Assembly: GCF_041355105.1 (NCBI RefSeq)
Contig: NZ_JBFUPK010000001.1
Span: forward strand, 62,001-126,000
Source of the DNA: Terriglobus sp. RCC_193
GTDB lineage: Bacteria; Acidobacteriota; Terriglobia; Terriglobales; Acidobacteriaceae
Direction: 5' to 3'
Length of the DNA: 64,000 nucleotides
The notes beneath the pieces were generated by a model. That model was not told where the DNA came from. It searched no databases and was given only the letters and a program-made list of their open reading frames with translations. Positions 7,433 to 16,750 of this stretch are shown piece after piece (the first letter of the stretch is position 1; each line of letters starts with the position of its first letter). The translations under genes were made by a program, and so were the position numbers.

Positions 7433-9982
7433 ATGTCTTCCGAACAGATCGTCGAAACAAACAACCCGGCCACCGAAGAACCCAAGCGTTATCAGCCCAA
7501 CGAGATTGAGCCGCGCCTGCAGGCCGCCTGGGACGCTGACCCATCGCTGTACGCCGCCGACCCCATCGCCACCAGCCAAAAGCCGAAGTATTACGTGCTG
7601 GAAATGCTGCCGTACCCCTCCGGCAAGCTGCACATGGGCCACGTCCGCAACTACTCCATCGGCGACGCCCTCGCGCGCTACCAGTGGATGAACGGCTTCA
7701 ACGTCCTTCACCCCATGGGCTGGGACTCTTTCGGCCTGCCCGCGGAAAATGCAGCCATCAAGAACAACACCGCGCCACGCGAATGGACGCTGAACAACAT
7801 CGCGGAGATGCGCAAGCAGATGCAGCGCATGGGCCTGTCGTATGACTGGTCGCGCGAAGTCACCACCTGCCTGCCCGAGTACTATCGCTGGAACCAGTGG
7901 CTCTTCCTGGAAATGCTGAAGCGCGACCTCGCCTTCCGTCGCAAGAGCAAGGTCAACTGGTGCCCCAACTGCAACACCGTTCTCGCCAATGAGCAGGTCA
8001 TCGCCGGCTGTTGCTGGCGCCATGAAGACACGCTCGTGGAACAGCGCGACCTCACCCAATGGTTCTTCCGCATCACCAACTACGCGGACGAACTGCTCGA
8101 CGGCCTCGACAACCTCGAAGGCTGGCCGGAAAAAGTGCGCGTCATGCAGCGCAACTGGATCGGTCGCAGTGAAGGCGCTGAAGTCACATTCGCTGTCGAT
8201 GGCTGCACGGACAACATGACCATCACGGTCTTCACCACGCGCATTGACACCATCTTCGGCGCATCCTCGCTGCAACTCGCGCCGGACCATCCCATCGTGC
8301 AGCACTGGGCTGGCGCGGACGCGAAGCTGTCCGTTGAAGTGGATAAGATGCTGGCCGAGCAGAAGACCGCGCGCGACACCGATATGCTGGGCGAACTGCC
8401 CAAGCACGGCGTCCCCACCGGTCGCAGCGTCATCAATCCTTTCAACGGCGAGAAGCTACCGGTGTGGATAGCGAACTACGTCCTCTCCGGCTACGGCACC
8501 GGCGCGGTCATGAGCGTACCTGCGCATGACGAGCGTGACTTCGAGTTTGCAACGAAGTACAACCTGCCCATCAAGCGAGTGATCGCGCCCAACCTCGACA
8601 CCAACGATCTGCCTTTGCCGTATACCGACAAAGCAGAAGCCGTGCTGATCGACAGTGGTGAATGGACAGGCGAAGCCGTCCTCGAAGCGCAGGACAAGAT
8701 GTCGTCCTTCGCAGAGAAGAACGGCTTCGGCAAGAAGACAACAACGTATCGCCTGAAGGACTGGGGCGTCTCGCGTCAGCGTTACTGGGGTACACCCATC
8801 CCTGTCGTCTACTGCGACAAGTGCGGCATGCAGCCAGTGCCTGAGAACCAGTTGCCTGTGTTGCTGCCGGAGAATGTTGATCTCGCGGTGGTCGATGGCT
8901 CGCCGCTCTCGCGCGCGGAAGACTTCGTCAACACCACCTGCCCGCAGTGCGACGGTCCAGCGCGCCGCGAGACCGATACCATGGACACCTTCGTCGATTC
9001 GTCCTGGTACTTCTATCGCTACACGGACGCACACAACAACACCGCACCCTTCGCCAGCGAAGCCGCAAACTACTGGTTCCCCATCGACCAGTACATCGGC
9101 GGCGTCGAACACGCAATCCTGCATCTGATCTATTCGCGTTACTGGACAAAGGTCATGCGCGACATCGGCCTCATCAAAAATAGCGAGCCCGCAACGCGCC
9201 TCTTTACGCAGGGCATGGTCATCAAGAACGGCGCGAAGATGTCCAAGTCCAAGGGCAACGTCGTCTCGCCCGACGACATGATCGCCAAGTACGGCGCGGA
9301 CGCCACGCGCATGTACGCCTTGTTCGCTGCACCGCCGGATCGCGATCTGGAGTGGCAGGAAGAGGGCGTCGCAGGCGTTTATCGTTTCCTCTCGCGCGTG
9401 CATCGCCTCACCACCAAGTACGCTGCGCAGTGCGCGGCAACCGAGCGCAAGACGTTGATCGAAGACCTCAGCGTCGAAGGCCAGCATCTGCTGCGCAAAC
9501 TCCATCAGACCATCGCGAAGATCACGCTGGACTTCAGTGGCCGCTGGCACTTCAACACCTGCATCGCCTCCATCATGATGCTGGTAAATGAAATTTCCGC
9601 CAGCGAAGCGAAGATGGATGCAGGCAACGTTTCGCCCGCCACCATTCGTGAAATCTTCCGTGGCCTTGTACTTCTGCTCGCACCTTTCGCTCCATTCCTC
9701 TCGCAGGAACTGTGGGGCGAGCTTGGCCATACCGGCATCGTCTTCCGTCAGCCCTGGCCCATCGCGGATGCGGAGCTTGCGCGCGAAGATGAGATCGAAA
9801 TCCCCGTGCAGATCAACGGCAAACTCGTCAACGTCATCAAGGTCGATGCAGCCGCCGACGCAGAAACCATCAAGGCCGCCGCTAAAGCCGATGAGAAGGT
9901 CGCCGCACGCATCGCAGGCAAGGCCATCGTCAAGGAGATATTCGTCCCCGGCAAGATGGTCAACCTCGTCGTGAAGGGATAG
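7433..9982 (+). CDS. leuS: Leucyl-tRNA synthetase
   Basis: A class I aminoacyl-tRNA synthetase that charges tRNA-Leu with leucine in the cytoplasm. It has 849 residues, the usual bacterial size. The HIGH motif appears as HMGH at residues 67-70 within [14 protein letters not shown], and the KMSKS loop is at about 602-606 (KMSKSKGNV). Between them lies the editing domain with [11 protein letters not shown] and [14 protein letters not shown]. Zinc-type cysteine pairs appear in [14 protein letters not shown] and YCDKCGM. I prefer ATG 7433 (MSSEQIVE) over an upstream in-frame TTG at 7391, because homology begins only around [12 protein letters not shown] membrane protein gene starts 6 bases after the stop, suggesting co-transcription. 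Confidence 0.97.
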   Translation: MSSEQIVETNNPATEEPKRYQPNEIEPRLQAAWDADPSLYAADPIATSQKPKYYVLEMLPYPSGKLHMGHVRNYSIGDALARYQWMNGFNVLHPMGWDSFGLPAENAAIKNNTAPREWTLNNIAEMRKQMQRMGLSYDWSREVTTCLPEYYRWNQWLFLEMLKRDLAFRRKSKVNWCPNCNTVLANEQVIAGCCWRHEDTLVEQRDLTQWFFRITNYADELLDGLDNLEGWPEKVRVMQRNWIGRSEGAEVTFAVDGCTDNMTITVFTTRIDTIFGASSLQLAPDHPIVQHWAGADAKLSVEVDKMLAEQKTARDTDMLGELPKHGVPTGRSVINPFNGEKLPVWIANYVLSGYGTGAVMSVPAHDERDFEFATKYNLPIKRVIAPNLDTNDLPLPYTDKAEAVLIDSGEWTGEAVLEAQDKMSSFAEKNGFGKKTTTYRLKDWGVSRQRYWGTPIPVVYCDKCGMQPVPENQLPVLLPENVDLAVVDGSPLSRAEDFVNTTCPQCDGPARRETDTMDTFVDSSWYFYRYTDAHNNTAPFASEAANYWFPIDQYIGGVEHAILHLIYSRYWTKVMRDIGLIKNSEPATRLFTQGMVIKNGAKMSKSKGNVVSPDDMIAKYGADATRMYALFAAPPDRDLEWQEEGVAGVYRFLSRVHRLTTKYAAQCAATERKTLIEDLSVEGQHLLRKLHQTIAKITLDFSGRWHFNTCIASIMMLVNEISASEAKMDAGNVSPATIREIFRGLVLLLAPFAPFLSQELWGELGHTGIVFRQPWPIADAELAREDEIEIPVQINGKLVNVIKVDAAADAETIKAAAKADEKVAARIAGKAIVKEIFVPGKMVNLVVKG

Positions 9983-9987
9983 TTAGT

Positions 9988-10908
9988 TTGGTTAAGGAAC
10001 AGCAGCGCGCCACGCAGGGATTCGTCGCCACACTCACACAGGTGCGCAACCATCCCTCGTGGGTGCTGCTGGAAATCGCATGGCGATGGCTCTTTGGCAT
10101 CCCCGCCATCGCCATCGTTTACGTGCACGCGGCAAAACTCTTCGCATCACTCCCCTGGCGCGAAACCAATATCGAAGCACTCACGGTGAATCAGCTCCTC
10201 ACCGATCCCATGAAGGCCTCCGCCACCATCGCGGACTTCGCAACCATCATTCTTCCCGGTCTGCTGCACATCGCATCGTGGCTTGCACCGCTGTTGCTTG
10301 TGGTCTGGGCCATCGTCTCTGGCATCGGACGCACCCTCGTTCTTCGCCGCATCGATTCCACATTACAGCCGCGCATCGGCACCATGGTTGCGTTGCAACT
10401 GTTGCGTATCCTGCCATTGGCCGCATTGTTTACCGCGTGGTTCTTCGGTGTGCAGGCGCTGGGCCGCTGGACGATCGTGAATCCCATCGCCAGCGGTGGC
10501 GAACCCATCATCATGGGCTACGTGGGCGGCGTCATCTTCCTCACGCTCGGACTGTTTGTTATCTCCGCGCTCATCGGCTGGATCTTCAGCCTCGCGCCGC
10601 TGCTCTCCGCCCTCAACCGCAGCAGCGTAGGTCGTAGCATCGCAGAAGCCATCCGCACCGGCGGCCTGCGCAGTGGACTGATCGAAATCAATCTCGTCCT
10701 CGGCATCGTCAAGATCGCACTGCTCGTTCTCGCTGTGGTCTTCTCCGCGTGTCCGTTGCCTTTCCAAACCGAACTCACAGATCAGTTCCTTTTCGTCTGG
10801 AACTGTGTCATCGCCGTCTGGTATTTCATCGCGTCCGACTTCTTCCACGTAGCGCGTCTCGCAGGCTACCTCCAACTCATCCGTCCGCAGTCGCAGATCT
10901 CTGAATAA
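9988..10908 (+). CDS. Polytopic inner-membrane protein, unknown
   Basis: A 306-residue integral membrane protein that I do not recognise. About six hydrophobic segments are visible, near residues 26-46, 78-108, 127-150, 168-198, 225-248 and 262-285, with no catalytic motif or ATP-binding site. The start is TTG 9988, 6 bases after the leuS stop, so translation is probably coupled to leuS. Some acidobacterial genomes carry similar uncharacterised membrane proteins after leuS, but that is from memory and untested. The stop codon TAA is the first three bases of an 18 bp sequence that is duplicated just downstream. Confidence 0.72.
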   Translation: MVKEQQRATQGFVATLTQVRNHPSWVLLEIAWRWLFGIPAIAIVYVHAAKLFASLPWRETNIEALTVNQLLTDPMKASATIADFATIILPGLLHIASWLAPLLLVVWAIVSGIGRTLVLRRIDSTLQPRIGTMVALQLLRILPLAALFTAWFFGVQALGRWTIVNPIASGGEPIIMGYVGGVIFLTLGLFVISALIGWIFSLAPLLSALNRSSVGRSIAEAIRTGGLRSGLIEINLVLGIVKIALLVLAVVFSACPLPFQTELTDQFLFVWNCVIAVWYFIASDFFHVARLAGYLQLIRPQSQISE

Positions 10909-10947
10909 GGCGAACAGTAGCCCATAAGATAAGGCGAACAGTAGCCC
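10906..10947 (+). repeat. 24-bp-period tandem duplication at the stop codon
   Basis: TAAGGCGAACAGTAGCCC occurs at 10906-10923 and again at 10930-10947, separated by ATAAGA, giving a period of 24 bp. The first copy contains the stop codon of the preceding membrane protein gene and the second runs into the interspersed repeat module GTCATTCTGAGCG. Confidence 0.85.
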
Positions 10948-11165
10948 GTCATTCTGAGCGCAGCGAAGAATCCCAACGCATGTTCCATCGCCAAGGCATT
11001 CCAAAGTTCCTGGCAACGAACTGGGTGCCCCAGGTTCGCGAAGCTAACCTGGGTATCGCGCAAAGCGCGATCCTACGAACCAGGTTCGCAAAGCGAAGCT
11101 CTATACGGACCAAAGGTCGTCATCCTGAGCGAAGCCGAAGCACCTGCATTCTTTACCCCTCATGA
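10948..11165. repeat. Mosaic of intergenic hairpin repeats
   Basis: The gap after the membrane protein gene carries the CATTCTGAGCG..GAAGAATCCCAACGCA module, the GGGTGCCCCAGGTTCGCGAA hairpin module (near 11021), CGCGCAAAGCGCG, an AGGTTCGCAAAGCGAAGCT segment and a CATCCTGAGCGAAGCCGAAG..CCTGCATT module (near 11120). No gene is visible in it. Confidence 0.82.
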
Positions 11166-11226
11166 GAACGACGAAGGAAACCAACGGCAGCAATCCCGCC
11201 GCACAGTTTGCAGAGGAATCACCGCT

Positions 11227-11313
11227 ATGTCCTTTGGTCTTTATGCCTTCGGATACATCGTCATCCTCTTAGTCAGCGCAGGCATTGTTACCAGCGTCGT
11301 AAGCACCGCCTGA
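11227..11313 (+). CDS. 28-residue single-pass membrane peptide
   Basis: A short reading frame that gene callers would normally skip. It encodes MSFGLYAFGYIVILLVSAGI followed by VTSVVSTA. Almost all of it is one hydrophobic helix. It starts with ATG after GCAGAGGAATCACCGCT, an acceptable ribosome site, and ends TGA at 11311-11313, 77 bases before guaA. The function is unknown. The case rests on the helix, the ribosome site and the position in an otherwise repeat-filled gap, so it is moderate. Confidence 0.5.
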   Translation: MSFGLYAFGYIVILLVSAGIVTSVVSTA

Positions 11314-11390
11314 GGAACAAATTCGAATAGCGAACTCCAGGCGAAGATTCACAGGCACGTCTGTAACCTGCGGAAGTTACAATCAGCCTT

Positions 11391-12974
11391 GTGGACAGTT
11401 CAACCATCGTCATTCTGGATTTTGGCGCGCAGTATACGCAGCTGATTGCACGTCGTGTACGCGAGTTCAATGTTTTCTCCGTCGTTCTGCCTTGCACCGC
11501 CTCGCTTGAGAGCATCCGCGCGCAGAACCCCATCGGTATCATCCTCTCCGGCGGCCCCAGCTCCGTGTACGACGCGGACGCGCCCAACGCAGACCCCGCA
11601 GTGCTCAAGTTTGGTCTGCCCACGCTCGGCATCTGCTACGGCATGCAGTTCATGGCGCATCACCTCGGCGGCAAAGTCACGCCTGCGGATAAGCGCGAAT
11701 ACGGCAACGCTATTGTCGACGTGAAGAAAACCAACAAGCTCTTCGCTGGCCTTCCTGCAAAGCTCGATGTATGGATGAGCCACGGCGACAGCGTCGTTGA
11801 ACTCCCCGCAGGCTTCGTCATTGCAGGCGAAACGCACAACGCCATCTCTTCCATCGCGGACGAAAAGCGCAAGATGTATGCGGTGCAATGGCACCCTGAA
11901 GTCGCGCATTCAAAGCAGGGGACCGAGCTGCTGAAGAATTTCGTGCTCAACATCTGCGGCGCAAAAGCTGACTGGACCCCCGCACACTTCATCACCTCCA
12001 CGGTAGAAGCCATTCGCAAACAGGTGGGCAAGGGACACGCCATCTGCGCGCTCTCCGGCGGTGTGGATTCGGCTGTTGCAGCGGTGCTCGTCTCACGCGC
12101 CATCGGCGATCGTCTTACCTGCATCTTCGTCAACAACGGTGTACTCCGCAAAAACGAGTTCGAGCAGGTGCAGGCCAACATGCGCACCAAGCTCGGCCTC
12201 AATGTGGTTGCTGTCGACGCGTCGAAGCGCTTCCTCTCGCAACTCGGCGGCATCACCGACCCCGAAACCAAGCGCAAGATCATCGGCCGCGAATTCATCT
12301 CCGTATTCGACGACGAAGCCGCACGCATCCTCAGCGAACAGGAGCAGCACGGCGAACTGCAGCACGACGCCGCTGGCAACGAGATCGCATGGCTCGTACA
12401 GGGCACACTTTACCCGGACGTCATCGAATCCTCCAGCGTCAAGGGCCCGTCGCAGACCATCAAGAGCCACCACAACGTCGGTGGCCTGCCGGAAAACATG
12501 AAGCTCAAACTCATTGAGCCATTGCGCGACCTCTTCAAGGATGAAGTGCGCCGTGTGGGTCGCGATCTTGGTATGCCTGAAGAAGTGCTCGAACGCCAGC
12601 CCTTCCCCGGCCCCGGCCTCGCCGTCCGCATCGTCGGCGAAATCACACCGGAGCGCGTAGAAATCCTGCAGAACGCCGACGACATCGTCGTGAGCGAAAT
12701 CAAGAAGGCAGGCCTCTACAAGCAGATCTGGCAGAGCTTCGCCGTCCTGCTGCCGGTCAAATCAGTCGGCGTCATGGGCGACCAGCGCACCTACGCTTAC
12801 ACCTGCGCCGTTCGCGCGGTGCACAGTGACGACGGCATGACCGCCGACTGGGTGCCGCTACCCTACGAAGTCCTCAAGACCATCAGCAGCCGCATCGTGA
12901 ACGAAGTCCGCGGCATCAACCGCGTCGTCTACGACATCACCTCAAAACCACCCGGCACCATTGAGTGGGAATAG
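11391..12974 (+). CDS. guaA: GMP synthase (glutamine-hydrolysing)
   Basis: GuaA converts XMP to GMP with ATP and glutamine, the last step of guanine nucleotide synthesis in the cytoplasm. At 527 residues it is full length. The N-terminal class I glutamine amidotransferase domain has nucleophile Cys82 in GICYGMQ and the His168/Glu170 pair in WHPEVAHS. The ATP pyrophosphatase domain has the PP-loop [11 protein letters not shown] near residue 222. The C-terminal dimerisation domain ends in the family tail [10 protein letters not shown]. The start codon is GTG 11391, judged from the N-terminus [21 protein letters not shown] see no obvious purine riboswitch in the leader. A long perfect hairpin follows the stop. 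Confidence 0.97.
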   Translation: MDSSTIVILDFGAQYTQLIARRVREFNVFSVVLPCTASLESIRAQNPIGIILSGGPSSVYDADAPNADPAVLKFGLPTLGICYGMQFMAHHLGGKVTPADKREYGNAIVDVKKTNKLFAGLPAKLDVWMSHGDSVVELPAGFVIAGETHNAISSIADEKRKMYAVQWHPEVAHSKQGTELLKNFVLNICGAKADWTPAHFITSTVEAIRKQVGKGHAICALSGGVDSAVAAVLVSRAIGDRLTCIFVNNGVLRKNEFEQVQANMRTKLGLNVVAVDASKRFLSQLGGITDPETKRKIIGREFISVFDDEAARILSEQEQHGELQHDAAGNEIAWLVQGTLYPDVIESSSVKGPSQTIKSHHNVGGLPENMKLKLIEPLRDLFKDEVRRVGRDLGMPEEVLERQPFPGPGLAVRIVGEITPERVEILQNADDIVVSEIKKAGLYKQIWQSFAVLLPVKSVGVMGDQRTYAYTCAVRAVHSDDGMTADWVPLPYEVLKTISSRIVNEVRGINRVVYDITSKPPGTIEWE

Positions 12975-13006
12975 TACTTCGTAGCGTTCTCGACACGCTT
13001 ACACAA

Positions 13007-13049
13007 ATGCGATGCCCGTCCGTGACACACCCACGGACGGGCATCGCAT
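13007..13049 (+). terminator. Intrinsic terminator after guaA
   Basis: ATGCGATGCCCGTCCGTG (13007-13024) pairs perfectly over 18 bp with 13032-13049 across the seven-base loop ACACACC, and the sequence continues TTTC. It sits 33 bases after the guaA stop. The stem is unusually long for a terminator. Confidence 0.85.
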
Positions 13050-13139
13050 TTTCAACATCAAGCACAAGCAACACTCACGCGTTATCCAGCGAAGCTTCTG
13101 CATATGAAGCGGGGCGCCAGCAAAGCTCAAACGAACGAA

Positions 13140-13207
13140 GCGCGTCATCCTGAGCGAAGCCGAAGGACCTGCTTTCCTCGGTGCTCACTCCGACGCTGCT
13201 CGGAGTG
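13140..13207. repeat. Interspersed repeat module with adjacent hairpin
   Basis: The segment GCGTCATCCTGAGCGAAGCC..GAAGGACCTGC is the same module found in the other repeat arrays. It is followed by an 8-bp inverted repeat, CACTCCGA (13186-13193) and TCGGAGTG (13200-13207), just before the end of the minus-strand reductase gene. That hairpin has no T-run on either strand. Confidence 0.7.
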
Positions 13208-13230
13208 CAAGCTCTCGAAAGAGCAGAAGA

Positions 13231-13875
13231 TCAGCGTTCCAGAACCACGTGTGTGGCGACTTCGGTCGCCGCATGTTCTTTTACGCTGAACCCAAGCGAA
13301 GGCAGATCAAGTCCCGCCAGCAGGTTCTCACCACGGCCCAGCAACACTGGAGAAAACGCCAGGTGGACACTGTCCACAAGTCCCGCCTGCAGATACTGCC
13401 GAGCGGTTAAAGTTCCCCCGCCAATGCGAACATGCTTCCCACCCGCAGCCTGCTTCGCCTTCTCCAGCGCGGAGCCAATGCCATCCGTCACAAAGTAAAA
13501 GGTCGTCCCACCCTTCATCACAATCGGATCGCGCGGATGATGCGTCAGCACAAACGTGGGCACGTGATACGGCGGCTCCTCGCCCCACCAACCCTTCCAG
13601 CTTTCATCCGGCCACGGCCCACGCACCGGCCCAAACATGTTGCGTCCCAGAATCCACGCACCATTACCTTCCATCGCGCGGCGGGCAAAGATGTCATCTG
13701 CAGTGTCCACGCCCTCGCCTGGCGTGCCATGCATCGCCTGAAAGGTCTTCGTCTGAAAGAACCACTGCATCAACTCCGGCCCACGTTTGCCCAGCGGATC
13801 ATTCAGGCTCTGCTCGATACCCGCAGCAAATCCATCCAGCGAAACCGAAAATCCCGCAATCCGAACTTTCCCCAT
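13231..13875 (-). CDS. Dihydrofolate reductase family protein (RibD C-terminal fold)
   Basis: A 214-residue protein of the RibD_C / DHFR-like family, small NAD(P)H-dependent reductases whose substrate is usually unknown. Family features are the N-terminal strand KVRIAGFSVSLDGFAAG, the central RNMFGPVRGPWPDESWKGWW and the C-terminal nucleotide-fold stretch HVRIGGGTLTARQYLQAGL followed by LAFSPVLLGRGENLL. ATG 13875 is the natural start. It is probably cytoplasmic. Its upstream neighbour on the same strand is a fragmentary POTRA-like frame 9 bases away, so there is no functional operon signal. It is not folA: the first residues and size differ from true dihydrofolate reductase. Confidence 0.85.
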   Translation of the reverse strand: MGKVRIAGFSVSLDGFAAGIEQSLNDPLGKRGPELMQWFFQTKTFQAMHGTPGEGVDTADDIFARRAMEGNGAWILGRNMFGPVRGPWPDESWKGWWGEEPPYHVPTFVLTHHPRDPIVMKGGTTFYFVTDGIGSALEKAKQAAGGKHVRIGGGTLTARQYLQAGLVDSVHLAFSPVLLGRGENLLAGLDLPSLGFSVKEHAATEVATHVVLER

Positions 13876-13884
13876 ATATGGCCT

Positions 13885-14322
13885 CTACTTGTTATTTGCA
13901 AAGAATGTAATCGTCACATTCACCGTGTGCGTCTCTGGATGCGCCACGGAATCAAACTTTGCGGTGTATGGTGCCAGCGATCGCAGCGCCGTATTGTTCT
14001 GTAGAAATTTTGCAGCATAAATGGAATCCCACACAGACCCCGGTTTCAGCTTCCAGTTTGCGTCAAAATCTTTCTGTGCCTGTCCTGATAAACCCGTGTT
14101 GTGGACACTGTCCACATAATAGACCACGCCCGGTGAAATCGTCAGGGTATAAGCCACCGTGTGATTCGCCGTATCGGTCTTCAGTGTCGGCACAATCGTC
14201 GCATCCACATAGCCCTGCCGATGGTAAGCGTCCGACATTGAAAACAAAAGGCCATCGCAAATCACGATGGCATTCGTTTCCGTATTCGGGAAAGCTGCAC
14301 GCCCTCCACTATCGAGTGGCAA
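13885..14322 (-). pseudogene. 5'-truncated POTRA-like outer-membrane protein fragment
   Basis: An open frame of 145 codons with two stretches typical of POTRA domains: AYHRQGYVDATIVPTLKTD (about residues 32-50) and YTLTISPGVVYYVDSVHNTG (about 58-77). These match the alternating pattern of BamA/TamA-type periplasmic domains. It ends in VNVTITFFANNK like the C-terminus of exported acidobacterial POTRA proteins. There is no signal peptide, the start region (MPLDSGGRAAFPN) shows no family character, and the frame overlaps the 3' end of the acyltransferase by 14 bases. I read it as the 3' remnant of a longer exported gene whose 5' part has been lost. A short expressed protein is the alternative. 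Confidence 0.5.
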
Positions 14323-15442
14323 TCGTTGCTCGTTGTGTCTTCGCCTCGCCTTTGGTCAGCCAGCGTTTTAGCAGTGCTCGCGCCGGCAGATCGTACACAT
14401 AGTCCACGAACAAGGCCAATGCCACAAGCAGGCAGGCGTAAAGCAGGCCGGACCACGGCCGGTAAACCTCTGCGGAGTGATGGGCCACGTTTGCCCAGAT
14501 GCGCGTGTAGAGCTGCACCAGCGGCGCCTGCAGAACATAAATGGCATACGATGCCTGACCAAGCAAAAGAAAGACTCGTAAGTATCGCGGCTTGGGTTGA
14601 GTGCTTGCCCCTGCAAACACCAGCATCGGAAAGAGCAAAAGAGAAGCCAGAACTTCGTATGCAACCAGAAAACGTCCCGGAATGGGAGCAGCCAGAATGG
14701 CAACTAACAGAATTGAAATGACACCTGGTGAGACTTTCCAGCGGACACTGGTCTTCTGCCAGAACCGAAAGAGCAGAATCCCAAGTGAATAAGAACACAG
14801 CACGCGAAACAGAGCGAAGACAGCGAAGGGGTTTGTAGCGCCAAAGTCAAAATTGCCCAGCCGAATTGCGGCGATCAGTATGCCGGTCAGACCAATGACG
14901 ATGCCCGCCAGAAGCTTCATCGTCGACGGTCGTTTGTAAAATACCGCGTGAATAACGTTGGCAAGAAGCTCCATCAGAACAGACCACGACGGCATATTCA
15001 AAGGGAAGATGACTGTGCCGGGACCGCCCATATAAGGCAGAAAAACCAATCCCAGTCCCAGGAATGTCAGGACCGTGCTGGTCGAGCCAACGGACGTCCC
15101 ATGTATCGCCTGCAAACGGTTGACGAGAAAGCCGAACAATAATCCGAGACAGTACAGCGGATAAAGTCTTGCGACCCGCACCCGGAGAAATTGACGCAGC
15201 GACCACCCGGATGCCAGCCGCCCCTGGTATGCAAAGGTCAGAACAAACCCGCTCAGCAGAAAGAAGAAATCAACTGCAAGATATCCCTGCGGAACAATCT
15301 GCCTGCCGACCAGTGCAGGATAGTGGAATAGAACGACTGCAATCGCAGCGACGCCCCGTAACCCGTCCAGCGTGGCGAAGGTGTGAGGGTGCACCTTCGG
15401 TGTTGCGGCGGATTCGGATCTTGGGTCCAGGGGTTTCACCAC
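14309..15442 (-). CDS. Acyltransferase family 3 membrane protein
   Basis: A 377-residue multi-spanning O-acyltransferase of the OafA/YrhL type, which transfers acetyl or other acyl groups to surface polysaccharides or lipids. The N-terminal motif FATLDGLRGVAAIAVVLFHY contains the conserved R-G and the catalytic-type His, followed by YLAVDFFFLLSGFVLTFAY. About ten hydrophobic segments follow. The start is a GTG at 15442. It stands alone: no polysaccharide genes are adjacent, so the acceptor cannot be inferred. The 3' end overlaps the truncated POTRA-like frame. Confidence 0.9.
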   Translation of the reverse strand: MVKPLDPRSESAATPKVHPHTFATLDGLRGVAAIAVVLFHYPALVGRQIVPQGYLAVDFFFLLSGFVLTFAYQGRLASGWSLRQFLRVRVARLYPLYCLGLLFGFLVNRLQAIHGTSVGSTSTVLTFLGLGLVFLPYMGGPGTVIFPLNMPSWSVLMELLANVIHAVFYKRPSTMKLLAGIVIGLTGILIAAIRLGNFDFGATNPFAVFALFRVLCSYSLGILLFRFWQKTSVRWKVSPGVISILLVAILAAPIPGRFLVAYEVLASLLLFPMLVFAGASTQPKPRYLRVFLLLGQASYAIYVLQAPLVQLYTRIWANVAHHSAEVYRPWSGLLYACLLVALALFVDYVYDLPARALLKRWLTKGEAKTQRATIATR

Positions 15443-15585
15443 AACTCCAGCGAAGGCTCAATATGGATGGCAATGGGCTGCGATCCTCAACAACGAGGTA
15501 CGCAATTTCTAATGACTCAAGTTCTTATCATGGTAACGGAGTGTAGTTCCTATCCCTGGGATACAAAACCGAAGCGGATGGAAAC

Positions 15586-15608
15586 AGAGCCGCCCACCGG
15601 GCGGCTCT
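15586..15608 (-). terminator. Terminator hairpin after the LacD-type aldolase
   Basis: AGAGCCGCCC (15586-15595) pairs perfectly with GGGCGGCTCT (15599-15608) across three bases. On the minus strand the hairpin is followed by GTTTCC. It lies 23 bases past the aldolase stop. Confidence 0.75.
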
Positions 15609-15630
15609 ATCAGTGTCCGTTCCGGGTTTA

Positions 15631-16641
15631 TTAAAGTTCAGCTAGCGAGCCTGCGCCATACTTCAGGTACCAGGGCGAAGCTGCCTTCAACGCCTCATTC
15701 ACGTTCTTAATGTTCTCCACGCCCGTGGTGTCCAGCCATGCTTCAAAGGCCGCCGCACCCTGCTGCGCGTAGATATTAATGCCGTCGTACCACGTCGCAC
15801 GACCGCACAGAACACCATTGAACTTCGTGCCGCTTTCACCCGCCAGCGCCAGCGTTTCAATGAAGATCGGATTCGTCACACCGGCTGACAGGTAGATGAA
15901 CGGCTTGTCCGTCACCGTCTCCGCATCGCGGAAATACTGCAGCGCCTGCGCACGTGTGTAAGCCGATTCGCCCTTGAACGCCTTCGTGCCTTCCACGAAA
16001 GTCATCTCAACAGGAACTTCCACCTTCAGCACGTCCACGCCATAGCGATCCTTGGTGAACTCCTCCATCGTCTTCGTGACGACGGATGGCTTCTTGCGCG
16101 CATACTCCAGCGTCTTCTCGCCCTTGCCGCCTTCGTCATAACCCACCGGCTCCAGGAAAAAGGGAATATCGTGCCAGCGGCATTCATCGCCAATGCGCTC
16201 AATCCACGCCTGCTTCAGGTCGTTGACGCGAGCGTCTTCGTACGGCGTGTAATACAGCAGAATCTTCACGCAGTCCGCCCCCGCTTCCTTCAAGCGGCGA
16301 ACACTCCACAGGTCCAGCAAATCCGGCAGACGTCCCGGCGTGGTGGCATCATAGCCGGTCTTTTCATAGGCCAGCAGCAGGCCCGCATCGTTCCGCTGAC
16401 GCGCCGCAGGCAGACCATATTCCGGATCCAGCAGAATCGCCGACGCATACTTCGTCAGCGTCTTCGTTACCAGTTCCTTGAAGATAACCAGATCATCGCC
16501 CGACGCAGCCGAACCGCGTGCTGTGCCAATCGACTTCTGCAGCGATCCGCGCTGGTCCATGGCCGCTGCGGCAATCACACCGCGTGCATCGGATACAGCC
16601 TTCAATCCCTTGATCTTTCCCGGTGTTGGCTTCGTTGCCAC
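15631..16641 (-). CDS. lacD: Tagatose 1,6-bisphosphate aldolase-like class I aldolase
   Basis: A LacD-family aldolase predicted to split tagatose 1,6-bisphosphate, and possibly related ketose bisphosphates, into dihydroxyacetone phosphate and glyceraldehyde 3-phosphate. Conserved blocks are GVIAAAAMDQRGSLQ, ILLDPEYGLPAA, CVKILLYYTP and the Schiff-base region VLKVEVPVE. I choose GTG 16641: GGGAGG lies six bases upstream, whereas the in-frame ATG at 16647 directly abuts that ribosome site and cannot use it. This gives 336 residues. No tagatose or galactose pathway gene is adjacent, so the physiological substrate is open. A terminator hairpin follows. Confidence 0.88.
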   Translation of the reverse strand: MATKPTPGKIKGLKAVSDARGVIAAAAMDQRGSLQKSIGTARGSAASGDDLVIFKELVTKTLTKYASAILLDPEYGLPAARQRNDAGLLLAYEKTGYDATTPGRLPDLLDLWSVRRLKEAGADCVKILLYYTPYEDARVNDLKQAWIERIGDECRWHDIPFFLEPVGYDEGGKGEKTLEYARKKPSVVTKTMEEFTKDRYGVDVLKVEVPVEMTFVEGTKAFKGESAYTRAQALQYFRDAETVTDKPFIYLSAGVTNPIFIETLALAGESGTKFNGVLCGRATWYDGINIYAQQGAAAFEAWLDTTGVENIKNVNEALKAASPWYLKYGAGSLAEL

Positions 16642-16750
16642 TGTCATCCTCCCTGTTTTGAATCGCTTCATTATTTTATCGGCGCGCGAACACCGCATGA
16701 ACGGTGTGACACAGTTGCATCACACCACGGACCGATAAACGCGCGAACAC

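Noticed and set aside
8456-9730. Long open frame of 424 codons on the minus strand inside leuS
   Set aside because: It lies fully within a well-supported essential gene, has no recognisable domain, and such antisense frames are expected in GC-rich codon patterns. The same applies to 37313-38533 (opposite dnaJ) and 46215-47603 (opposite rho).
16642-16698. Upstream starts (ATG 16647, ATG 16671, 16698) for the LacD-type aldolase
   Set aside because: The ATG at 16647 abuts the GGGAGG ribosome site with no spacing, and the other upstream starts would put that site inside the gene; GTG 16641 fits the site.
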